Below are positions 8,241 to 17,047 of a DNA stretch of 64,000 nt, piece after piece; positions within the stretch are counted from its first letter, which is position 1, and each line of letters starts with the position of its first letter. The notes beneath the pieces were generated by a model that saw only the letters and a list, made by a program, of their open reading frames with translations, was not told the DNA's origin and made no database searches. The stretch is from JAPPHA01 sp965221575 (GTDB lineage: Bacteria; Pseudomonadota; Alphaproteobacteria; Rhodobacterales; Rhodobacteraceae). The stretch lies in NCBI GenBank assembly GCA_965221575.1, contig CBDCSM010000011.1, forward strand, positions 682,001 to 746,000. The letters run 5' to 3'. The translations under genes were made by a program, and so were the position numbers.

Positions 8241-10553
8241 TCATTTCCGAATTACATAGATCGGACTGGTCCACGCCCGCGTGCCATCTTCCTGTGTCAG
8301 ACGAATGTAGACCGGATTGTCGCCTGCAGGTCTCAATGGAATCCTGCGCCTGAACCTGAACGATTTGTGCGGATTTATGTTCGGCAGTCGAAACATCCTG
8401 ACGAAACGCGGCAACTCGCCCGGCACATAGTGAACGATGTCGTCGCCGCCGATGTCCGCAATTGGCTGGTCGAAGCTGACCAGCGGCGTTTCAAATCGGA
8501 TCAGTCCCGATTCGCTGTCGCTCAACAGGACATCGAAGCCGCTGAAGTTTCCCGTGGTCATTGAACGCCAATCGGCGATGTTCCCCGTGCGCTTGAGTGT
8601 CCTTTCCGGGTTCAGGAAGTTCACGGGAACGATCTCCGTGACATCATTGCCGATGAACTCCGCTCTCCCGTCCCAGATCACTTCTCGAAACCGGCCACGA
8701 TACGCGGCGCCTTCCCAGAGGATTCGGATTCGGTTCCCGAGCTCGGACCGCTCAAACGGGGTGATGGTCTCGACCAGGTCCAGGCCGTTGAAGATGTCGA
8801 CACGTTCGAGCGGAGCGGAGGCAACGAGGGAGACCTCGAGGTCCATCTCTCCCGAGGGCAGGCGAACGATATCGCCCATCAATGCCGTCGACGCGACCAC
8901 ATGATCCGCGTCATCGGCCAAGGCCGGGTCATCATGATACACCTGGCCGGGCTCGGTAAACCGCCCCGTGAGTTCAATGGCCATCCGGCCAGTCGGACCG
9001 CCCGTGGTACCATAGTGGCGGCGTTTTCGCATGCAATCCAGCAGGCTCGGACGATCCAGGCGTTCCATCAGGAAACACGTCAAGCCTCCGATTGCGCCGA
9101 ACGTGCCGGCGCCTGGATAACTCGCCCCTGGCCGGCCCTTGTGGCCATCGGAATTGGCCACGACACCGACGCGGTGGTTGAGCCTGAACGCGTCGTGCAA
9201 GAGCCATTCGAAGCTCCCCCACGAAGAGTGTATCTCCACGGACTTTTCGAATCTCCCGTCGTGCGCGACGGCGATATCCGCATAGCGGCCGCCACAGTGG
9301 GCGTACATGACGACATCCCACTCCCCGTTCTTCGCCAGGGCTTCAAACAGCGCGTTACACGTCGGGGCATGCGTGCCGGCGATATCTCCACCTTCGATCA
9401 ACGCGTAAGATGAGCGGCGGATGATCCGGTCGTCGGTCGGAAAGTAGACGTTCCTGTCGCCGCCAAGAGATGTATTCCCTGACCACTCGTACCCCGGCAG
9501 GGCAACGAACCTTCCAGGCTGATCAAAGCGTGCCGTCAGCGAGTTCAGCCTGTTCCAGAATGCGTCGGTGATCTGGAAGTCGTTCCCCTGGTGCGCGCAG
9601 GCGTCCAGGAACGCCCGATCGCGGGCGAAGGCGAAATACTGCTCCGCCGTGCCGGTACCGACCGTCTCTTCCGACTGGCCATGCAAGTCGCCCCAGAACT
9701 GGACAAGTTCCGAATCGCGGACGGCAATCCGGTTGGAAACGGCAACGACATTGCCTTCGGCATCGACCAGGCGAATCGAAATGACTCCCGGGCCGTTCAC
9801 CGTGAGGCCATCGATCTCGGTCGCAAAGTCACCCGATGACATCCTGACCTTGTCCGGCAGACGTTCGATCTCGCCGTCGGGTTCAACATCGAACAGGATG
9901 TCGCATTGGTCCGACGGATTGCCCCACATGTCCTCTGCCTTGAGCCTGAGCGAAAAGACTTCGCCGGGCCGTCGAAGCGTCGGGATCACGGCAACGAACC
10001 GTTGGGGAGGCCCCGGGACGATCGAGATCACCGGTTGCAGCGGTAGCTGCTGAAAGTTGAACGTGGCGATCGGGTCGACAAGGACCCTGAACTCGAACGT
10101 GTCCTCGGCAAACGTCTGCAACCGCATCCCGGGGCCGCCGTGATCGGTTACGCCGAAACGGACGGTGATTGTATCCCCTTCCCTGAGGTAACCCCGGACG
10201 ACCTTGACGCACAAGGTCTTGTCCCAGGGACGGATGTTTCCCTTGGGGTCCCAACGGGACTGCAGTACCGCGTCGTTCGACGCTGCAACGGTGCAGTAGT
10301 TCGGCCCCGCCGGATCTTCGAACTGGGGGCTGACCTGGTCGCAGGCGACCCGGAAACAGATCCGCAGGCTTCCTGAATCGTCAATTCCGTACTTCCCGGC
10401 CGTATAGGTCAGCGTGAATGACGCGAGCGAACCGGCTTCGAAGCGGCCGCCAGGTGAAATCGATGCGGATCCGAGAAGTTCAGGCGGAATCGCGTGCCGG
10501 ATCACGCCACTGTCGATTTCCAGCCAGGGAGCATCGTCGCCGGGAGACTGCAT
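8241..10553 (-). CDS. DUF3604 (PHP-like metallohydrolase) protein
   Basis: 770 residues without a signal peptide. Residues 1-280 are beta-rich and look like Ig-type domains. The DUF3604 part starts near 285 with FWGDLHGQSEETVGTGT and continues with AHQGNDF, PGYEWSGNTSLGGDRN, VMYAHCGGRYADI and NSDGHKGRPGASYPG. The DLHGQS, H...H and SDGH segments match the metal-ligand pattern of PHP-type phosphoesterases/hydrolases. The substrate is unknown; the family is common in marine proteobacteria. An AGAGG ribosome-binding site precedes the ATG. It stands alone on its strand between aap and the MFS gene, 181 bases from the latter. Confidence 0.8.
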   Translation of the reverse strand: MQSPGDDAPWLEIDSGVIRHAIPPELLGSASISPGGRFEAGSLASFTLTYTAGKYGIDDSGSLRICFRVACDQVSPQFEDPAGPNYCTVAASNDAVLQSRWDPKGNIRPWDKTLCVKVVRGYLREGDTITVRFGVTDHGGPGMRLQTFAEDTFEFRVLVDPIATFNFQQLPLQPVISIVPGPPQRFVAVIPTLRRPGEVFSLRLKAEDMWGNPSDQCDILFDVEPDGEIERLPDKVRMSSGDFATEIDGLTVNGPGVISIRLVDAEGNVVAVSNRIAVRDSELVQFWGDLHGQSEETVGTGTAEQYFAFARDRAFLDACAHQGNDFQITDAFWNRLNSLTARFDQPGRFVALPGYEWSGNTSLGGDRNVYFPTDDRIIRRSSYALIEGGDIAGTHAPTCNALFEALAKNGEWDVVMYAHCGGRYADIAVAHDGRFEKSVEIHSSWGSFEWLLHDAFRLNHRVGVVANSDGHKGRPGASYPGAGTFGAIGGLTCFLMERLDRPSLLDCMRKRRHYGTTGGPTGRMAIELTGRFTEPGQVYHDDPALADDADHVVASTALMGDIVRLPSGEMDLEVSLVASAPLERVDIFNGLDLVETITPFERSELGNRIRILWEGAAYRGRFREVIWDGRAEFIGNDVTEIVPVNFLNPERTLKRTGNIADWRSMTTGNFSGFDVLLSDSESGLIRFETPLVSFDQPIADIGGDDIVHYVPGELPRFVRMFRLPNINPHKSFRFRRRIPLRPAGDNPVYIRLTQEDGTRAWTSPIYVIRK

Positions 10554-10734
10554 GTTCAGGACCTCTTTCGGATTGGCTCACGTCATCTGGAACCCGGGTC
10601 GGTCATTACTGACTCCGTAAAGTGATCGACAGAAAGGAACCGGTGATCGCCTGGAATTCTTTGTCGCCGATGGACGCGTGGCACGGTGGCATCGCCATGT
10701 CATGGCCGGGTCCTTGCCGCACTGGTGCTGGAAA

Positions 10735-11949
10735 TCAGGCGGCCCTGAGCGTTCGCCTGGCGGCCGAAAAGATGACCACGAGTCCCGCGAACTCGATTAG
10801 CGCCGCCAGCAGGAACGGCGCGCCGGGCAAGTACAATGCCGTATCTTCGTGGGTGAACTGCCTGAACGCCAGCGACATCATGAGCGGGCTGACGATCGTT
10901 GCGATCGCGGTGATGGCTGCCAACACACCCTGCAGTTCTCCTTGCGCATCGTCGCTCGTGGCCCTCGACAGCAGTCCCTGCAGTACCGGGTTGGAGAGCA
11001 TTCCCAATGATGAAAGAGGAATCAGGACGAATACCGTCCATCCTTCGGAAACGAATCCATAGCAAAAGAACACCACGGACGTGATGCACATTCCGCCGAT
11101 GACCGTCCTCCACTCGCCCAGTCGCGGCAGGATGACCCTGATGAGTCCGCCTTGAACGACGACGATCGCCATGCCAACCGCGGCTAGCGACATCCCGACC
11201 ATGAACGGCTCCCAATTGAACCGTTCCTGCGTGTAATAGGACCACACGGTGGGATAGACGAAGAATGCAACCGAGTGCAGGAAGAACCCGACGAGCAACG
11301 GCGCAGCTCCCCGTACGTTTCCAACATGGCGAAGTGCTCCCAACGGGTTGGCACGGGCCAGCGACAATGCACGGCGTGTCCTGTCGGTGACAGTCTCCGG
11401 CAGGATGAAGTACCCGAACACCGCGTTGCCGAACGCGAGAACACAGGCGGCATAAAACGGCGCACGTGAACCGAATTCGCTCAGGACGCCTCCGAAGAGC
11501 GGGCCAATGATGAACCCGATCCCGAACGCCGCCCCGATGAGTCCGAAGTTCTGGGATTTTCGATCCTGCTCCGAGACATCCGCGACATAGGCAAGCGCCG
11601 TGGCGTGGGTCGCCGCCGTGATTCCTCCAACGACGCGACCGAGAAACAGGATCCAGATCGATCCCGTCATTGCCATGATCAGATAGTCGACGCTCATGAC
11701 CACGAGGGAGCAGAGCAGCACCGGCCGCCGACCGTAGCAGTCGGAGAGATTCCCGAGGAATGGCCCGAACAGGAATTGCATCACTGCAAACGCGGCCGCC
11801 AGCACACCTCCCCACAACGCGGCTTCGCTCAGTCCTGTACCCCTGAGTTCGCGAATCAGGTCCGGCATGACCGGCATGATCAGACCGATACCCATTGAAT
11901 CGATCACGACCGTGATCAGGATGAAGGCGATCGCGAATCTGTTCGGCAC
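10735..11949 (-). CDS. MFS efflux transporter, Tet(A)-type
   Basis: About 404 residues from the GTG at 11949, the usual length for the 12-helix drug:H+ antiporter group; the truncated relative at 24159 begins at the same codon, which supports this start. MFS motif A is visible as FLGNLSDCYGRRPVLL after helix 2, with GRVVGGITAATHATA and FGIGFIIGPLFGG (motif C region) as in Tet-type exporters. Probable inner-membrane exporter of a small amphipathic compound; tetracycline specificity cannot be claimed. It is divergent from the methyltransferase-HNH gene across about 360 bases. An open frame continues upstream to 12072 but lies in the duplicated leader. Confidence 0.8.
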   Translation of the reverse strand: MPNRFAIAFILITVVIDSMGIGLIMPVMPDLIRELRGTGLSEAALWGGVLAAAFAVMQFLFGPFLGNLSDCYGRRPVLLCSLVVMSVDYLIMAMTGSIWILFLGRVVGGITAATHATALAYVADVSEQDRKSQNFGLIGAAFGIGFIIGPLFGGVLSEFGSRAPFYAACVLAFGNAVFGYFILPETVTDRTRRALSLARANPLGALRHVGNVRGAAPLLVGFFLHSVAFFVYPTVWSYYTQERFNWEPFMVGMSLAAVGMAIVVVQGGLIRVILPRLGEWRTVIGGMCITSVVFFCYGFVSEGWTVFVLIPLSSLGMLSNPVLQGLLSRATSDDAQGELQGVLAAITAIATIVSPLMMSLAFRQFTHEDTALYLPGAPFLLAALIEFAGLVVIFSAARRTLRAA

Positions 11950-12113
11950 TTTCGTCGCAACCCCCGGACATTGGCCGCGAGGTCGGGTTCCACCGCGGCA
12001 TCTTGATTCATTCACGTGCCCAACGGGCAGGCCCGGCATCGGAACCCGGATCCGTGACCGCTGCCAATTCATCCCGGGCTCACGCGCAACTGGCGGCCTG
12101 CTATGCGTTCGAT
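11572..12113. repeat. Duplicated segment, copy A (MFS 5' part plus leader)
   Basis: This segment, covering the N-terminal codons of the MFS gene and about 160 bases of its leader, is repeated in the same orientation at 23763-24323. Long identical blocks include GGAACCCGGATCCGTGACCG, ATTCATCCCGGGCTCACGCG and CAGTCGGAGAGATT. Similarity in the non-coding leader shows a DNA duplication, not just two related proteins. Confidence 0.85.
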
Positions 12114-12311
12114 TGCTGCCGGAGTCGAGAGCCTATCTTTTCCTGCGAACCCGGGTGTGTTCGTTCGGCGGGTGATCAGATATTGAAGGGTGTCGAGGCG
12201 GCGCGGCGTCGGAATGCAATACCAGGCGCAGCACCCCGGATCCAATTCCCCGATCGGGGTCGAACACGGCATGTGACAGACTGACATGACTACCAGCAGG
12301 AATCACGGGGA

Positions 12312-14030
12312 ATGACAGATTCGATCGCTTGGTACAATGCGAATGCCGAGTCGGTCGTGCCGCGGTATGAGGCGGTAAACTCGGAAGCTGTCCACGGCTG
12401 GTTGCGGGATCTGCTGCCCCGGAGTCGGGCCTCCGTGCTCGACATAGGCGCAGGCAGCGGTCGTGATGCCGCGTGGCTGGCGGCCAATGGCCATGATGTG
12501 GCTGCCGTTGAACCGTCCGCATCCATGCGGACCGCAGCCGCCGCTTTGCATTGCGATCCCGCCATCAACTGGATCAATGACCGTCTGCCGGCACTGGGCG
12601 TGGTCTCACGTTCCGGTCTGTCGTTCGATCTGATTCTCCTGAGTGCCGTGTGGATGCATGTATCGGAGAACGATCGGCGTCGTGCATTTCGAAAGATGAT
12701 CAATCTGCTCAGGCCGGGAGGCCTGGTTGCGATCACCCTGCGTCGCGGCCCGGCAGACATCGAAAGGGGTTTCCACCCTGTTTCGCCGGAAGAGATCGAA
12801 GCACTGGCTCGCGACCACGGAGCGTATGTCGAGAGACACACGGAGGCGATGGACCTGCTGGACCGTGAAGACGTCCGCTGGATCCAGATGGCGATCAGGT
12901 TGCCTGACGACGGGACCGGAGCGCTTCCACTGCTCCGGCACATCATCCTGAACGATGACAAGAGTTCAACCTACAAGCTGGCCCTTCTTCGCACACTGTC
13001 TCGCGTCGCTGACGGAGCCGCCGGCCTTGCCCGCCACTACGATGACGATCATGTCGCCGTCCCTCTTGGGTTGATCGCCCTGACCTGGATCCGGTTGTTC
13101 AAGCCACTGCTGTCGGCGGGCTTTCCGCAAAGCCCCTCTAACGTCGGCCTGCGGCGCCTGGGCTTTGTCAAGGAAGCTTACCGCAAACTTGTCGACGTCT
13201 CGCATCTTGAGCTGCGCGTGGGTACGAGCTTTTCGAGCGAGGTTTCCGCTGTGCTCCATCTGGCGTTGAGGGATGCCGCGACCACAATCGAGAGAATGCC
13301 CGCCACCTTCGTGACCTACCAGGATGGGAGGCCCGTATTCCCCGTGACAAGGTCCCGCCGATTGTCGCGTCCGTCGTCGGTACATCTCGATCGGGAATAC
13401 CTGTTCAGCTTTGGCGAAATGCTGGTGCCCAGGCATCTCTGGCAAACCTTGCAACGCTTCGGCGCGTGGATTGAGCCGGCAATCGTTGCCGAATGGAGCC
13501 GCCTCATCCGGTCTTACACATCACGTCGGGGCGACCAGGTTGACAACAACGTGCTGGCGGCCGCGATGACATGGGAGGAGCCGAATCGGGATGTACGGCT
13601 GGCGCGTGAGCGGGCGCTGGAAATGTCTGCCTGCGGAAACCTGTTTTGCGTTTGGAGCGGCAGGAGACTGAATCAAAAGAGCCTGGATGTTGATCATTGC
13701 CTTCCATGGATAGTGTGGCCTTGTGGCGATCTCTGGAACCTGCTGCCGACGCATCGGACAGTGAACCAAAACGAAAAAGGAGCCCGCCTGCCGGGCAACC
13801 GCCTTCTTCGATCGGCCCAGGACAGGGTCCTGAACTGGTGGGGGTCAGCTTACGTGGACAGCAAGTCGGCAATCTCCGATCGATTCTGGCTCGAGGCAAA
13901 CTCGAGCCTTCCCAGCATCCACACCGACAAAGGAACCCTGGACGACATCTTTGACGCCGTTTGTCTTCAGAGAATACGGCTGAAACATGACCAGCAGGTT
14001 CCCGAATGGATGGGAGAGAAATATCTTTGA
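12312..14030 (+). CDS. SAM-dependent methyltransferase fused to HNH endonuclease
   Basis: 572 residues in two recognisable parts. Residues about 35-150 are a class I methyltransferase: motif I VLDIGAGSG (42-50), AAVEPSASM for the ribose acid, FDLILLSAVWMHV and LLRPGGLVAIT. There is no (D/N)PP(Y/W), so it does not look like a classical amino-methylating DNA methyltransferase. Residues about 435-490 are an HNH nuclease: FCVWSGRRL, DVDH at 459-462, then WNLLPTHRTVNQNEK with the Asn near 476 and Asn/Lys at 484-488. The middle (200-430) is helical with no domain I can name. It could be a defence or mobile-element nuclease with a built-in modification activity; function is inferred only from domains. 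It is flanked by an MFS gene and mobile-element debris. Confidence 0.8.
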   Translation: MTDSIAWYNANAESVVPRYEAVNSEAVHGWLRDLLPRSRASVLDIGAGSGRDAAWLAANGHDVAAVEPSASMRTAAAALHCDPAINWINDRLPALGVVSRSGLSFDLILLSAVWMHVSENDRRRAFRKMINLLRPGGLVAITLRRGPADIERGFHPVSPEEIEALARDHGAYVERHTEAMDLLDREDVRWIQMAIRLPDDGTGALPLLRHIILNDDKSSTYKLALLRTLSRVADGAAGLARHYDDDHVAVPLGLIALTWIRLFKPLLSAGFPQSPSNVGLRRLGFVKEAYRKLVDVSHLELRVGTSFSSEVSAVLHLALRDAATTIERMPATFVTYQDGRPVFPVTRSRRLSRPSSVHLDREYLFSFGEMLVPRHLWQTLQRFGAWIEPAIVAEWSRLIRSYTSRRGDQVDNNVLAAAMTWEEPNRDVRLARERALEMSACGNLFCVWSGRRLNQKSLDVDHCLPWIVWPCGDLWNLLPTHRTVNQNEKGARLPGNRLLRSAQDRVLNWWGSAYVDSKSAISDRFWLEANSSLPSIHTDKGTLDDIFDAVCLQRIRLKHDQQVPEWMGEKYL

Positions 14031-14039
14031 ATTGGGACT

Positions 14040-14097
14040 TATATCGATGGGTTGACGGGGCGTTCACGCCGCCAGCTTTCGACCAGTTTCACGAGTC
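14040..14097 (+). repeat. 58-bp dispersed repeat, copy A
   Basis: Begins TATATCGATGGGTTGACGGG and runs through GCCGCCAGCTTTCGACCAG. An inverted copy with three mismatches lies at 23686-23743. It starts 9 bases after the methyltransferase-HNH stop. In one frame it reads YRWVDGAFTPPAFDQFH, so it may be the tail of a lost transposase gene or an element end. Confidence 0.8.
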
Positions 14098-14337
14098 GCG
14101 GGAGTGACCGACGTCAACGCTCCTCGCCGTGCAGAGCTGAGCCGCGATCCGCGGCGGTTGGTACCGCCAGGTATCACATGCCCCTGAACGGCGGCTATCG
14201 CGCAATTCATCGTCTTCTATTGGCGCACTGAGGCGTTTCCATCTCTCCTGCGTTTCGTGACAATCGGTCGTGGATGCACCGGCCAGCACAGGTACCGGTG
14301 TTCTCCATGACCAATCACATTTCAAGGGAGAAGACAC

Positions 14338-14600
14338 ATGACACCGTTACGCAAACGAACGACATGACCGTTCGCGGCCTGGCCGAGAACACGATGCGTT
14401 CGTATCTCACACTCCGTCTCCGGGCTCGCGCGCTACTACAAGCGCAGTCCCGAGAGGACTTCTGCACAGGAGGTTCATAATTATCTGCTCCACCTTCATG
14501 AAGAGCGCGGACTGACCTGGCAAATTTCGGTCCCCGCCAGCGCCAGGCACCTTACCGTTCTTCTGCAAATTGCAGGTCTCGGACATCGACTCCGGGCGAA
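14338..14600 (+). pseudogene. Tyrosine recombinase (IS91-associated integrase type) N-terminal fragment
   Basis: Spread over three frames the sequence reads MTPLRKR, then MTVRGLAENTMRSY, then SVSGLARYYKRSPERTSAQ and VHNYLLHLHEERGLTWQ. This is the core-binding (SAM-like) N-terminal domain of phage-type integrases, in the form seen next to IS91-like transposases. At least two frameshifts separate the blocks and the catalytic domain (R...HxxR...Y) is absent, so it is a dead fragment. It marks past mobile-element activity beside the methyltransferase-HNH gene. Confidence 0.75.
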
Positions 14601-14702
14601 TGACCAGTGAGGGTGGTTCCTGAGGGGAAAGTCCGCGACAAATTGTACTTGGTCGAGGTCGGAATCACCAGGTTTCCGATTCAATAACCGCGTTACGTTG
14701 CG

Positions 14703-15662
14703 TCATCCCTGAAGTGTGTTTGGCGGCTCGTTGTTCGGTGTGACCAATTCCCTGACTTCACGCAGGTAGCTGTCCCTTGTGTCGAGAAGACTTGTTTCGA
14801 AGGCCTTTATCAGAGCGCTCGCGGGCCGAAATTTGGAACGTAGCAAGGTGCTCATGAACGGCAATTTCTCGGTAAACCGCCTGAAGACAACTGGCCTGTG
14901 CTTGAAGCTGAGAGCTGAAAATGGGTTGATCACGCTTATTCCGACACCTTGGGCAACCGCTTCCGCTGCCATAATGCTGTTGTGTACCTCGATGACGGTG
15001 ATTGGTTTTACTTCCATTGTTTCAAGAATTCGGTTCAAGCGTTGCGCATATGGGTCGTTTTGGCCCAACGCCACAAATTTCTGTTGATGCAGGTTCAGGG
15101 GCGATATTTCCGATTTCTCACTTAGGGGATGTTCTGCAGGTATCATGCAGATTTCCGGCGCATCGGTGAACAACTGATGCTCCGTGCCCTCTGGCTCGAC
15201 CGCGTATGCTGCGAGCCCGATATCGCATTGTTGGGAGGCCACAAGTTCGGAAATCGTTGGAGACTGACGTGTGGAAACCACTGTTTGAACCCCGGGCCTG
15301 TCCGCGTTGAACGCCATAACCGCAGATACCAATAAGCCCTGTGAGTAGGCCGGAGCGCAAGCAATGTGGATTCTTCCCTGCCGCAAATTTCGGATTTCTT
15401 CGGCAGCGCGTCCAATACGCCGGATGCTGCGGAATGACTTGTCCACTTCTTCAAACAGCAAATAGGCCTCTTGGGTTGGTATGACACGGTTCCCAGAGCG
15501 ATTGAAAAGCGACATCTTCACCGCGTCTTCCAATTGTTTTAGCGACCGGCTTACTGCCGGCTGGGATGTGTTCAAAATCTCGGCTGCTCCGGTAACTGTA
15601 CCCACGGCCATCGTCGCATGAAAGCATTCCAGGAGCCTCGAATTTAGTTGCACCTGCGGCAT
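14703..15662 (-). CDS. LysR family transcriptional regulator
   Basis: About 319 residues from the ATG at 15662; an earlier ATG at 15701 is also open. The N-terminal winged helix is typical: LLECFHATMAVGTVTGAAEILNTSQPAVSRSLKQLE, with TSQPAVSRSLK as recognition helix. The effector-binding domain follows, including ILETMEVKPITVIEVHNSIM and VAQGVGISVINPF. The gene is divergent from the threonine aldolase gene, so control of that gene and perhaps of itself is likely. The effector is unknown. Confidence 0.88.
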   Translation of the reverse strand: MPQVQLNSRLLECFHATMAVGTVTGAAEILNTSQPAVSRSLKQLEDAVKMSLFNRSGNRVIPTQEAYLLFEEVDKSFRSIRRIGRAAEEIRNLRQGRIHIACAPAYSQGLLVSAVMAFNADRPGVQTVVSTRQSPTISELVASQQCDIGLAAYAVEPEGTEHQLFTDAPEICMIPAEHPLSEKSEISPLNLHQQKFVALGQNDPYAQRLNRILETMEVKPITVIEVHNSIMAAEAVAQGVGISVINPFSALSFKHRPVVFRRFTEKLPFMSTLLRSKFRPASALIKAFETSLLDTRDSYLREVRELVTPNNEPPNTLQG

Positions 15663-15865
15663 CCTTTTTCCATGGATCGTAACATTGCTACGGAATCGCA
15701 TATCAAAAGTGAATACTGGTCGTTCGAAGTTGTATTTTTCTTTCGACTGGGCCCATGATCGAACCTCATTGAACCCACGAACGGGAATGACCTGCAGACG
15801 TTGAGGACGGGCACGGAGGGCGACTAGGCCCTGCCTCCTTGACAGGCGTTAAGGGGCACATGACC
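15663..15865. promoter_or_regulatory. Divergent LysR/threonine-aldolase control region
   Basis: This 203-base region separates the two divergent genes. It holds an imperfect inverted repeat TCGAA-N13-TTCGA (15724-15746) of the spacing expected for a LysR-type T-N11-A box. The aldolase ribosome-binding site AAGGGG is at 15851-15856. Confidence 0.45.
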
Positions 15866-16921
15866 ATGTACGACTTTTACTCAGACGCCAAATCCAAGCC
15901 GACGACGGAGATGCGGAAGGTCGTCTTGGATTGCGTTGTCGGTGACGAGCAAAAGGACGAGGATCCGACTACGTTTGAACTGTGCTCCCGCGTGGCCGGG
16001 TTGTTGTGCAAAGAAGCTGCCGTGTTTCTGCCTTCCGGTACCATGTGCAACGAGATTGCCATCAAAGTTCATACAAGTCCTGGCGACGAAATGATCTGTG
16101 AGCATTCCTGTCATCTCATCAATTTCGAAACCGGCGGACCATCGGCGACAAGCGGAGTGATGATCCGCGCCATCCATGGCGAAAACGGTATCTTCACCGC
16201 TAACCAGGTACGTGAATCAATCCGCCCTAACTCCAGATATATGCCCAGAAGCACGCTGCTCAGCGCCGAACAGTCCGCCAATATGGGCGGCGGTGCGATT
16301 TGGCCGCTCGAACAGCTCGATGAAGTGGCCAATGTCGCCAGAGAGGCTGGGCTCGCAACCCATCTGGATGGTGCAAGGCTGCTGAACGCTGCCGTCAAGA
16401 CAGGCATTTCAGCGGCCCGCTACTCAAAAAACTATGATTCAGTGTGGATCGATTTCACAAAGGGGCTTGGGGCTCCGGTCGGCGCCGTTCTGGCTGGATC
16501 GCGTGAGTTCATTACCGAGGCCTGGCGCCTGAAACAGCGCCTGGGGGGCGCGATGCGCCAGTCGGGAATCGTGGCGTCAATGTGTCTTTATGCACTCGAC
16601 CATCACGTGACGCGCCTGGCGGACGACCATGAACTTGCCGCGTCGCTTGGGCGCGACATTGCCAAGCTTCCCCAGGTCAAACAGGTACTGCCAGTTGAGA
16701 CAAATATCGTGATATTCGATCTAGCGGACGACGCTCCAACGGCTGAAGAAGTGGTCGATCTCCTTAAGGCAGAAGGCATTCTGATGGGTGTATTCGGCAC
16801 CCGCCGTATTCGCGTAGTCACCCATCTCGACGTCAATCCAGAAGCCGGCGATGCGCTGATGCAGGGGCTGTCAAAGTATCTGGGCGCTCCCCAGAAGGAG
16901 GCGGTGGTCCATGACAAGTAA
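15866..16921 (+). CDS. Low-specificity L-threonine aldolase family protein
   Basis: About 351 residues, a PLP-dependent fold-type I enzyme of the beta-eliminating lyase/threonine aldolase family. Diagnostic segments are FYSDAKSKPTTEMRK at the N-terminus, FLPSGTMCNEIAIK, HLDGARLLNA (PLP-contacting Asp) and the Schiff-base lysine in WIDFTKGLGAPVG. Family members split L-threonine or other beta-hydroxy amino acids into glycine and an aldehyde. I chose the ATG at 15866, nine bases after AAGGGG; the ATG at 15860 is also possible. It is divergent from the LysR gene. The dipeptide transporter converges from the other side. Confidence 0.88.
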   Translation: MYDFYSDAKSKPTTEMRKVVLDCVVGDEQKDEDPTTFELCSRVAGLLCKEAAVFLPSGTMCNEIAIKVHTSPGDEMICEHSCHLINFETGGPSATSGVMIRAIHGENGIFTANQVRESIRPNSRYMPRSTLLSAEQSANMGGGAIWPLEQLDEVANVAREAGLATHLDGARLLNAAVKTGISAARYSKNYDSVWIDFTKGLGAPVGAVLAGSREFITEAWRLKQRLGGAMRQSGIVASMCLYALDHHVTRLADDHELAASLGRDIAKLPQVKQVLPVETNIVIFDLADDAPTAEEVVDLLKAEGILMGVFGTRRIRVVTHLDVNPEAGDALMQGLSKYLGAPQKEAVVHDK

Positions 16922-17047
16922 ATCTGCTCAGGGTGGACCCGCTTGTTCAAGTCGGCGGCTGACTGTGGCCGTCACCAACTTTGAATTGAATGTACCCCCG
17001 GAAAATTGGGAGCTGAAGATAAACGAAAACCACCCGCAAATGTTGAC

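Noticed and set aside
10700..12001. Minus-strand open frame of 433 codons overlapping the MFS gene in another frame
   Set aside because: Arg/Gly/His-rich with no hydrophobic helices; the overlapping MFS frame explains the DNA.
14040..14097. The 58-bp repeat as a phage attachment site
   Set aside because: No tRNA, integrase with a catalytic domain or excisionase is adjacent, and the two copies are inverted, which would invert and not excise the DNA between.
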